A stretch of 64,000 nt of DNA. Origin: Blastobasis lacticolella. Taxonomy: Eukaryota > Arthropoda > Insecta > Lepidoptera > Blastobasidae. A program made the position numbers and the translations under genes. This document shows, in pieces, positions 55,560 to 64,000 of this stretch. Position 1 is the first letter of the stretch. Each line of letters starts with the position of its first letter. Below the pieces are notes generated by a model. The model did no database searches. It saw only the letters and a program-made list of their open reading frames with translations, and had not been told where the DNA came from. The DNA lies in contig LR990044.1 of the NCBI GenBank assembly GCA_905147135.1, positions 7,568,122 to 7,632,121 of the forward strand, read 5' to 3'.

Positions 55560-56312
55560 GTATTTGACATTGTCATTATAATTTTCCACTAGGTACATAA
55601 TATAATTATTGATATAACAAGAAACTCTAAGATTTTCATTCACACACCTTTACTTAATTTAAACCTAGGTACATAATCAAAAAAATATACAATAAAAAAA
55701 AAAATCTATGTCAAACATAAAAAGAGACTACAAATAGCTGGCAACTGGGAGTGTGCCTAGGTGGCTGACGGCGTCACCTCTTTGTATGGCCAAACTTAAG
55801 TGCTGGCCGAGGTACGTTTCACCTCGATTATTCTCTTAGCGACATGTGAAACGAGGTCTATAATTTAAACAAATAGACAAAAATTTTTTAGGGCCGTACC
55901 AGTCTTTTATTATAAAATATCTCGCTTATTTTCAATAGAGATCACTTAATACTTTAACTCGATAGGATTACTTTGTGTTATATTAATGATATTGATATTA
56001 TAAAGGTTATGGGGTCCTTCACCATCTCAGGAGCCCAAGCCAATATCACATTGTGCTCGTGTTCCCCGTGGACAGACAGACGAGACGTAAATATGCAAAA
56101 CACCGTATAAAATATGACAGGCCAGATCTAAAACAAAACACGACACGGTTAGGGCATCCCGCCATTATCACACGCAGGCGGATCGCTCTACTGTGTTTCC
56201 TTTTTAAAATACTAGTATTGTTAGAGCGCGTCGCAGTATGTTTAGGATTTATAGCGCGTAAATACCCGCTATTTCTCACTAGATGTTATAACTTGTACAA
56301 TTGTACTCAGAA
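55560..56312 (+). repeat. C6 tail remainder and spacer S
   Basis: Shortened spacer of the type seen at 37633-38600. The spacer-internal 97-codon frame is again present from a GTG; not called. Confidence 0.6.
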
Positions 56313-56376
56313 ACTCAGTTGTCGCCTGCCCAGTACCAGCAATTGAGCCGTCGACATTCGTCACATTCCGGGGAAA

Positions 56377-56580
56377 ATGGAGTCTCTGACATCGAAAAGT
56401 GAGACCCGGATCGCGCAGCAGCTGATCCGGGACATGCCTCTGAATAGGCACGTCCTTATTCTGTCAGCGACCACAGATAAACTGTTTGGCTCGCAAGACA
56501 TCCCCCGGACACTGCAAATGGTCATCATGGTGCGGTTGCTGTGTATTCTCGAGAGGATACCGGACGAGCACTACCAGTTG
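56377..56580 (+). pseudogene. C6 copy truncated at codon about 68
   Basis: Matches the family up to CTACCAGTTGG, then switches to unrelated repeat sequence (CTGAATTCTGGATCATGG). All zinc ligands are lost. Upstream is spacer S. Confidence 0.75.
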
Positions 56581-57685
56581 GCTGAATTCTGGATCATGGT
56601 CAAGGCGGACCCCTGGCCCTTGTATGCGAGAGCACAACTCGGACATTAGCTGGATTTCATAATGTGGCCTGCTTGCCTGTTTGTTCACCGATTCACATAA
56701 AAATAGCAGGATAGTTAAGCTTTCCGCACAAACGAATCTGTGGCTTATTCACATAATCATACATCAAAACTTATACAATTCCGTGGCGGACGGGTTGTTC
56801 GCCGCCCGCGGAATTGTGCCGTTTCGGACGGCACTATGGTAAAAGCCTACCTGTATTTAGATTATGATAAAATTCATTCTATTGAGTTGATACATGAAGT
56901 CTGTAGCTCTGTTGTTACTATTAACTAAACTCATCGTAATTATTGCCCATGTTGTGTGTAAATTGGTCCACACACATTGAGTGTAAACATTGTGTGTGGA
57001 CCGATAAATAAATTATGTGTGGTTAAATGAGTCTACGTTATTGACCCCTGGGACTGAACTAAGCGTAAGCATTACCACCTAATTTCTTCATCACTACACT
57101 ACATCAAAACCGTTCAACGGTCAATACAAAACTGCATGATGCACTCCATGATGCTAAGACATCGTAAAGCAGTTGGTGGTGGTCTGGCTTACTCTTGCTG
57201 TAGTTTTAGGTCGATTTTTCTCAAGTATATTATAGGTATATAATATGTCGGGAGCGATCCGGCACTGCTTGACATTGTCGGCGTGGGATGGATGTGCTCC
57301 GGTCCTGGGGTGGCGAACATGTCGCTGTGTGTTTCCTTCCTACTTTCCTACTACTTTCCTCCTTGACGATTGAAAGAGGTATATAATGTCCTACTCAATA
57401 AACAAACGTTGATTTGATTTGCAGAAATTGACTGTTCATCGGTGGATTCACGACCCTCAGTAATGAGGAACACGATGCGAGGAGGCAGGGAAGTGATTGC
57501 GGGTAGTCCGGAGATCTTAGGTACAACCAGATAAACTGCTTAGATGATATCTAATAGTTTCTGAACCTCCGCACTTTTTGAATCAAACCCTTCATTCTAT
57601 ACTGCAATTCTTATTTCTAAACAAGATAGTACAATATAATCACTAGTAATCAGTCGTAACCACTCTGTGTTCCTAACTACTTTCG
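56581..57685. other. Inserted or joined repeat DNA, no gene
   Basis: The first 65 bases are the reverse complement of the repeat at about 12990-13050. A 12-bp inverted pair (GGTCCACACACA at 56965-56976, complement at 56991-57002) could form a hairpin. CT-rich tracts lie at about 57327-57362. From about 57520 the sequence matches the last part of block U. Confidence 0.45.
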
Positions 57686-57895
57686 TATTTAAGTGTTCAT
57701 CATTGTTGTAGGAACTCAAACGTCGTCTGTCCAGTGCCAGCAATTGAGCCGTCGACATTCGTCACATTCCGGGTAAAATGGAATCTCTGACATCCAATTG
57801 AGACCCAGATCGCGCAGCAGCTGATCCGGGACATGCTTCTGAATCGGCACGTCCTCATTCTGCGACGACCGATAAGCTGTTCAGCTGCCAAGTAC
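57686..57895 (+). pseudogene. C6 copy with promoter, truncated and frameshifted
   Basis: TATTTAAG at 57686 and an initiator position 32 nt later, but the initiator is degraded to CTCAAA. ATG at 57778; a deletion turns the SKSET region into CCAATTGAGACC and shifts the frame; more indels follow. It stops matching at about 57893, where another block U begins. Confidence 0.7.
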
Positions 57896-59531
57896 GAACA
57901 GTTGATCATTATAGGAACTCTGACAAAGTAGCTGTTTTTTCCTTTCAATCAAATCAATAGTTAGTTGATCAAATATTTTATTTCGTAAAATTTTAAAAGC
58001 CCAATAAATTAGCCTGCTCTCAGACTATAATTGCAGCTAAGTACCGAATACAATGTATTTTTCTATGGACAAAAAGCGTTTGTGGCGCTGATTGGGATTG
58101 TGAGGTGATAAATTAAAATTAATTAAATGTATATACGTGTAAAATATGATTTTTTATATTTGTGGAGCGTTTGAAATATTTGTTGTGGCAATAGTATAAG
58201 CAAAATTAAAAACTAAGAAATATCATTTGAAATTACAGCTAAGTGGAATTTAGAGATCAGACCTTATATATTCTATAACATATAGGATATTTATTAGACT
58301 TATGGCTCGGAAACTATAGAACGACAACTGAACCCATTTAGCTGGTAAGTCCACACTTATACTTCTACACCATTGTGTCAAAATCTTTGCTCTATACAAA
58401 ACCCAAAAATATTCTAACGTCATTCAACGCTGCAGCGCTTCCTAGAAAGATTCAAAATATTTTTATTTTTGAAAGCCAATTTCAGGTATTCGCAGCATTG
58501 ATCCGGGAGTTAAACCCGCAGGACACCACTAAACTTGTTTGCGAGAACTCGTCCTTTAAAGGCGTGCCTTCTACCTTTTATTTCTTGCATTATTGATTTT
58601 CAATTTAATAAAATACAATATACCACAAACTATAATTACCACGAGCTGAACAACATACAACTAGCTCAGGTAAGTTGAATAAAAGTGACTGCGATATTTA
58701 ACTGCATTACTAATAACGTTAAACAATCTAAATAATTTGCTTAATTTGTTTGGGCGTTCGGAAACTACTGTTTCAAGTTTAATCCTAATTACCATTAATT
58801 TTTACTTCTCTAAATCGAAATATTAGTAAATTGTTTCTCAAATAGAGTAAATGAATTCCAAAATACTGTGGCTGGTGTTAAAATAATTCTTAACAAAGAA
58901 CTCCGATAACGTAAAATGCTTATTCAAACATATAATAACTACACGTACTCGATCACGCATAATGCAGAATATGTACTGTAGCTGTTTTATTTCAATATAA
59001 ATAAATTAAACCGCACGCGTCATAGCGCGCATATAAATAAGGTTTATTTTCGTTTACAATAAGTTAGTTAGGTATATTACACACTAACATAGGGGAACAC
59101 ATCACTGGTGCTAGGTCAAATTTTAGACGAACACCATCGCTGTTAAGATGTGCTGATGTGCTGTGTCTCTGTAAACAAATGGTAGAGAGCCTGGTATACT
59201 GGTGGTAGAACCTGTGTAGGTACTTATATGAGACACAGCAGCACAAAAGCAGGTGCAGCATATACCTACGTGTGTTCACGAACTGGTAGGACATAGTTGT
59301 GGGACCACGATTCCGGAGGGCTTGGGTGCAACAAGATAAATTGCTCAAACGGTATCTAATAGTTTCTGAACCCCCGCAGTTCTTGAATCAAACCCTACAT
59401 TATATACTGCTATTTTAATTTCCAAACACGAAAGTACAATAGAATTTAGTCACGTCAAACATTTACTATTGACGATCGACTCATCGGTAAGCTAATCAGT
59501 CCTAATGACTCTGTGTTCCTAACTACTTTCG
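57896..59531 (+). repeat. Upstream block U, copy 6 (shortened)
   Basis: Starts at the same point as copies 1 and 3 (ATCATTATAGGAACTCTGAC) and leads to the C6 gene at 59619, with the same internal join near 59145 as copies 4 and 5. Confidence 0.65.
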
Positions 59532-59567
59532 TATTTAAGCGTTCATCATTGTTGTAGGAACTCAGTC
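59532..59567 (+). promoter_or_regulatory. Core promoter of C6 gene 6
   Basis: TATTTAAG at 59532, CTCAGT with A at 59564; 32-nt spacing. Confidence 0.65.
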
Positions 59568-59618
59568 GTCACCAGCCCAGTGCCAGCAATTGAGCCGTCG
59601 ACATTGGTGCCGGGTAAA

Positions 59619-59975
59619 ATGGAGTCTTTAACTACGAAAATTGAAACCCAGATCGCGCAGCAGCTGATCCGGGATATGCCTCTGAATCGGCACGTCCTCA
59701 TTTTGTCAGCGGCCACAGATAAACTGTTCAGCTCGCAGGACATCCCACGGACACTGCAGATCGGCATCGTGGTGCGGTTGCTCTGTATTCTCAAGAGGAT
59801 ACAGGACGAGCGCAACCAGTTGGACTGTTGCTACGCTAGGGCGATAGACCATCTCAACTGCGAGCCCAACCAACGGATGGCGGCGCTGGGGGAGCTATGG
59901 GACCTCCCCCAGTTTGACGAACTGATTTGCCTGACGTGCTGGAAGCCACTGTACAAATTTTACGATGTGAGGTGA
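59619..59975 (+). CDS. C6-family protein, TTK variant (118 aa)
   Basis: Intact with all ligands; one distinctive replacement, P79 to L between H78 and C81. It lies 9,141 bp after the copy at 50478. It is not followed by the hAT element; the tail runs directly into a shortened spacer unit. Confidence 0.6.
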   Translation: MESLTTKIETQIAQQLIRDMPLNRHVLILSAATDKLFSSQDIPRTLQIGIVVRLLCILKRIQDERNQLDCCYARAIDHLNCEPNQRMAALGELWDLPQFDELICLTCWKPLYKFYDVR

Positions 59976-60952
59976 GCGAGCAGGGGTCAGTGCAATCTGT
60001 TTACCGATGCGCGGTCTGAAGTCTGAAGTGCGGTGGTTGTGAGCATTCGGACATCAGCTTTAGATCCAGCGACCAAAGAGAAGGCAGAGTCGTAGTGAAG
60101 ATTTGTTCTTTTAGTTTAAATTAATTTTTTTAATTTAGTTTCTTCGTAGCTTTAAGTTTGTATATTCTGTGTATTTAATATTATAAGTTTAGTATTAGTA
60201 TTTGACATTGTTATTATAATTTTCCACTAGTAATATAATTATTGATATAAAAAGAAACTCTAAGATTTTCCTTCACATACCTTAACTTAATTTAAACCTA
60301 GGTACATAATCAAAAATACATACAATAAAAAATAAAAAACAATGTCAAACATAAAAAGAGACTACAAATAGCTGGCAACTGGGAGTGTGCCTAGGTGGCT
60401 GGCGGCGTTACCTCTTTGTTTGACCAAACTTAAGTGCTGGCCGAGGTACGCTCCACCCCGATTATTCTCTTAGCGACATGTGAAACGAGGTCTATAATTT
60501 AAACAACTAGACCACATTGTTGCAGGGCCGTACTAGTCTCTTATTATAAAATATCACGCTTATGTTCAATAGAGATCACTTGATACTTTAACTCGATAGG
60601 ATTTCTTTGTGTTATATTAATGATATTGATATTATGATTGTTATGGGGCCCTTCACCATCTCAGGAGCCCGAGTAAATATCACATTCTGCTCGTGTTCCC
60701 CGTGGACAGACAGACGAGACGTAAATATGCAAAACACCGTATAAAATATGACAGGCCAGATCTTAAACAAAACACGACACGGCTAGGGCATCCCGCCATT
60801 ATCACGCGCAGGCGGATCGCTCTACTGTTTCTTTTTTAAGATACTAGTATTTATAGAGCGCGTCGCAGTATGCTTAGGATTTATAGCGCTTTAACACCCG
60901 CTATTTCTCACTAGATGTTTTAAGTTGTACACTTGTACTCTGCAACTCAGTT
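59976..60952 (+). repeat. C6 tail and spacer S
   Basis: Shortened spacer unit as at 37633-38600. No gene. Confidence 0.6.
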
Positions 60953-61008
60953 GTCGCCTGCCCAGTGCCAGCAATTGAGCCGTCGACATTCGTCACATTC
61001 CGGGTAAA

Positions 61009-61353
61009 ATGGAGTCTCTGACATCGAAAAGTGAGACCCGGATCGCGCAGCAGCTGATCCGGGACATGCCTCTGAATAGGCACGTCCTTATTCTGTCAGC
61101 GGCCACAATTAAACTGTTTGGCTCGCAAGACATCCCCCGGACACTGCAAATGGGTATCATGGTGCGGTTGCTGTGTATTCTCGAGAGCGCTACCAGTTGG
61201 ACTGTTGCTATGCTAGAACGATAGATCATCCCAACTGCGAGCCCAACCAACGGTTGGCGGCGCTGGGGGAGCTCTGCGACCTCCCTTAGTTTGACGAACT
61301 GATTTGCCTGACGTGCTGGAAGCTGCTGTACAAATTTTACGATGTGCGGTGAG
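61009..61353 (+). pseudogene. C6 copy with 13-bp deletion and stop
   Basis: Open to about codon 58, then 13 bp between two GAGC repeats are missing (CTCGAGAGCGCTACC), which shifts the frame and ends it at 61224. Downstream, in the original frame, CCCTTAG adds a stop. Confidence 0.8.
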
Positions 61354-61969
61354 CGAGCCAGGGTCAGTGCAATCTGGTTACCGATGCGCGGTCTGAATTC
61401 TGAAGTGCGGTGGCTGTGAACATTCGGACATCAGCTTCAGATCTAGCGACCAAAGAGAAGGTAGAGTCGTAGTGAAGATTTGTTCTTTTAGTTTAAATTT
61501 ATTATTTAATTTAGTTTCTCCGTAGCTTTAAGTTTATATTTTCTGTGTATTTAATATTATAAAATTAGTATTAGTATTTGACATTGTCATTATAATTTTC
61601 CACAAGTTATATAATATAATTATTGATATAACAAGAAACTGTAAGATTTTCATTCACATACCTTAACTTAATTTAAACCTAGGTACATAATCAAAAATAT
61701 ATACAATAAAAAATAAAAAACTATGTCAAACATAAAAAGAGACTACAAATAGCTGGCAACTGGGAGTGTGCCTAGGTGGCTGGCGGCGTTACCTCTTTGT
61801 ATGGCCAAGCTGAAGTGCTGGCCGAGATACGCTTCACCCCGATTATTCCCTTAGCGACATGTGAAACGAGGTCTATAATTTAAACAAATAGACCACATTT
61901 TTGCAGGGCCGTACCAGTCTCTTATTATAAAATATCACATTTATGTTCAATAAAGATCACTTGATAAGA
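61354..61969 (+). repeat. C6 tail and truncated spacer S
   Basis: The spacer stops at GATCACTTGATA and joins straight to the middle of a C6 ORF. Confidence 0.6.
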
Positions 61970-62212
61970 TCGCAAGAAATCCCCCGGACACTGCAGATCG
62001 GCATCATGGTGCGGTTGCTATGTTTTCTCAAGAGCATACCGGACGAGCGCTACCAGTTGGACTGTTGCTATGCTAGAACGATAGACCATCCCAACTGCGA
62101 GCCCAACCAACGGATGGCGGCGCTGGGGGAGCTATGGGACCTCCCCCAGTTCGACGAACTGATTTGCCTGATGTGCTGGAAGCCGCTGTACAAATTTTAC
62201 GATGTGCGGTGA
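61970..62212 (+). pseudogene. C6 copy lacking the first 38 codons
   Basis: Codons 39-118 are open and hold all Cys/His ligands, but there is no start codon or 5' UTR of the family. Confidence 0.75.
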
Positions 62213-63175
62213 GCGAGCCAGGGTCAGTGCAATCTGGTTACCGATGCGCGGTCTGAAGTGCGGTGGCTGTGAGCATTTGGATATCAGCTTCAGATCCAGC
62301 GACCAAAAAGAAGGCAGAGTCGTAGTGAAGATTTGTTCTTTTAGGTTAAAATTACTTTTTTAATTTAGTTTCTCCGTAGCTTTAAGTTGGTATATTCTGT
62401 GTATTTAATAGTTTAGTATTAGTATTTGACATTGTTTCTGTAATTTACCACTAGGAATATAATTATTGATATGACAAGAAACTCTAAGAATTTCATTCAC
62501 ATACCTTAACTTAATTTAAACCTAGGTACATAATCAAAAATATATACAATCAAAAATAAAAAACAATGTCAATCATAAAAAGAGACTACAAATAGCTGGC
62601 AACTGAGAGTGTGCCTAGATGGCTGGCGGCGTTACCTCTTTGCATGGCCAAGCTTAAGTGCTGGCCGAGGTACGCTCCACCCCGATTATTCCCTTAGCGA
62701 CATGTGAAACGAGGTCTATAATTTAAACAAATAGACCACATTTTTGCAGGGCCGTACCAGTCTCTTATTACAAAATATCTCGCTTATGTTCAATAGAGAT
62801 CACTTGATACTTTAACTCGATAGGATTTCTTTGTGTTTTATTAATGATATTGATATTATGAGGGTTATGGGGCCCCTCACCATCTCAGGAGCCCAAGCCA
62901 ATATCACATTGTGCTCGTGTTCCCCGTGGACAGACAGACGAGACGTAAATATGCAAAACACCGTATAAAATATGACAGGCCAGATCTAAAACAAAACACG
63001 ACACGGCTAGGGCATCCCGCCATTATCACGCGCAGGCGGATCGCTCTACTGTTTCTTTTTTAAGATACTAGTATTTATAAAGCGCGTCGCAGTATGCAAA
63101 GGATTTATAGCGCGTAAACACCCGCTATTACTCACCAGATGTTATAACTTGTACACTTGTACTCAGAAACTCAGT
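62213..63175 (+). repeat. C6 tail and spacer S
   Basis: Full shortened unit. No gene. Confidence 0.6.
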
Positions 63176-63232
63176 TGTCGCCTGCCCAGTGCCAGCAATT
63201 GAGCCGTCGACATTCGTCACATTCCGGATAAA

Positions 63233-63589
63233 ATGGAGTCTCTGACATCGAAAAGTGAGACCCGGATCGCGCAGCAGCTGATCCGGGACATGCCTCTGAA
63301 TAGGCACGTCCTTATTCTGTCAGTGGCCACAGATAAACTGTTTGGCTCGCAAGACATCCCCCGGACACTGCAGATCGGCATCATGAAGCGGTTGCTATAT
63401 ATTCTCAAAAGCATACCGGACGAGCGCTACCAGTTGGACTGTTGCTATGCTAGAACGATAGACCATCCCAACTGCGAGCCCAACCAACGGATGGCGGCGC
63501 TGGGGGAGCTATGGGACCTCCCCCAGTTCGACGAACTGATTTGCCTGATGTGCTGGAAGCCGCTGTACAAATTTTACGATGTGCGGTGA
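63233..63589 (+). CDS. C6-family protein, promoter-less copy (118 aa)
   Basis: Open frame of the relaxed class (KSIPDERY, LICLMCW), with a V for A at residue 31 and K for V at residue 52. Ligands intact. Upstream is spacer S. Confidence 0.45.
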   Translation: MESLTSKSETRIAQQLIRDMPLNRHVLILSVATDKLFGSQDIPRTLQIGIMKRLLYILKSIPDERYQLDCCYARTIDHPNCEPNQRMAALGELWDLPQFDELICLMCWKPLYKFYDVR

Positions 63590-64000
63590 GCGAGCCAGGG
63601 TCAGTGCAATCTGGTTACCGATGCGCGGTCTGAAGTGCGGTGGCTGTGAGCATTTGGATATCAGCTTCAGATCCAGCGACCAAAGAGAAGGCAGAGTCGT
63701 AGTGAAGATTTGTTCTTTTAGGTTAAATTTACTTTTTTAATTTAGTTTCTCCGTAGCTTTAAGTTTGAATATTCTGTGTATTTAATAGTTTAGTATTAGT
63801 ATTTGACATTGTTATTATAATTTTCCACTTGGAATATAATTATTGATATGACAAGAAACTCTAAGCATTTCATTCACATACCTTAACTTAATTTAAACCT
63901 AGGTACATAATCAAAAATATATACAATCAAAAATAAAAAACAATGTCAATCATAAAAAGAGACTACAAATAGCTGGCAACTGAGAGTGTGCCTAGATGGC
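63590..64000 (+). repeat. C6 tail and spacer, running off the window
   Basis: Same tail as the other copies. The array evidently continues beyond the window. Confidence 0.6.

Noticed and set aside
4520..63589. Firm call of the C6 ORF as an endogenous densovirus NS3 gene
   Set aside because: The layout is suggestive, but I see no NS1, no capsid ORF and no terminal repeats, and I cannot align it to a known NS3 from sequence reading alone.

Overview
The window looks like a repeat-dense, gene-poor piece of a lepidopteran (moth or butterfly) genome. The organism call rests on AT-rich spacer DNA, tRNA-derived SINE heads of the lepidopteran type, a short insert carrying the ubiquitous moth motif GACGCCCACTGCTGGGCATA, the 3' ends of RTE-like LINEs, and many broken LINE, hAT and piggyBac-like pieces. 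I see no recognisable host housekeeping gene, no rRNA and no convincing tRNA. Several rounds of segmental duplication built the region; a W chromosome or other heterochromatin is a reasonable inference, not a proof.

The one gene-like thing that recurs from end to end is a 118-codon ORF of unknown function, called here the C6 family. It encodes a small soluble protein with a possible zinc site (C71, H78, C81, C104, C107, with C70 alongside). I count about twenty whole or partial copies, all on the + strand, eleven with an intact ORF. Six intact copies (starts 4520, 18024, 31150, 42339, 50478, 59619) sit behind the same upstream block, which ends in a TATA-like TATTTAAG exactly 32 nt before a CAGT initiator. 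The other copies have a different 5' flank, and homology to the first class begins within a few bases of that initiator. Two promoter-bearing copies differ at 28 codons, 20 of them silent, which points to past purifying selection. A promoter-less copy differs from a promoter-bearing one at 20 codons, 13 of them replacements, which points to relaxed constraint.

Layout. 1-4.4 kb: upstream block U1. 4.5-8.4 kb: a C6 gene followed by a tandem array (period about 1.16 kb) in which a jockey-like gag fragment is fused to C6 copies, one fusion being an open 394-codon frame. 8.4-12 kb: unannotated DNA with a MITE. 12-18 kb: second upstream block, interrupted by a 1.8 kb insert with two SINEs. 18-21 kb: second C6/gag array, here retaining gag zinc knuckles. 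21-24 kb: LINE remnants with a nearly complete reverse transcriptase. 25-26 kb: a minus-strand RT-associated pseudogene that preserves the empty target site of a hAT element. 26.9-31 kb: third upstream block, carrying a 746-bp piggyBac-like element flanked by CTAG. 31-60 kb: a higher-order repeat, present three times, of promoter + C6 gene, a 1923-bp hAT element with a LINE fragment inside it, a minus-strand RT-associated pseudogene, a spacer, and one to three promoter-less C6 copies; two copies also took separate LINE insertions. 60-64 kb: further 1.2-1.4 kb spacer + C6 units running off the end.

The parts do not form a pathway. The region is best read as a small unknown gene, or an element-encoded ORF, amplified together with the mobile DNA that landed around it. 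The C6 family, its promoter and its overlap with a downstream gag frame are the best candidates here for something undescribed.
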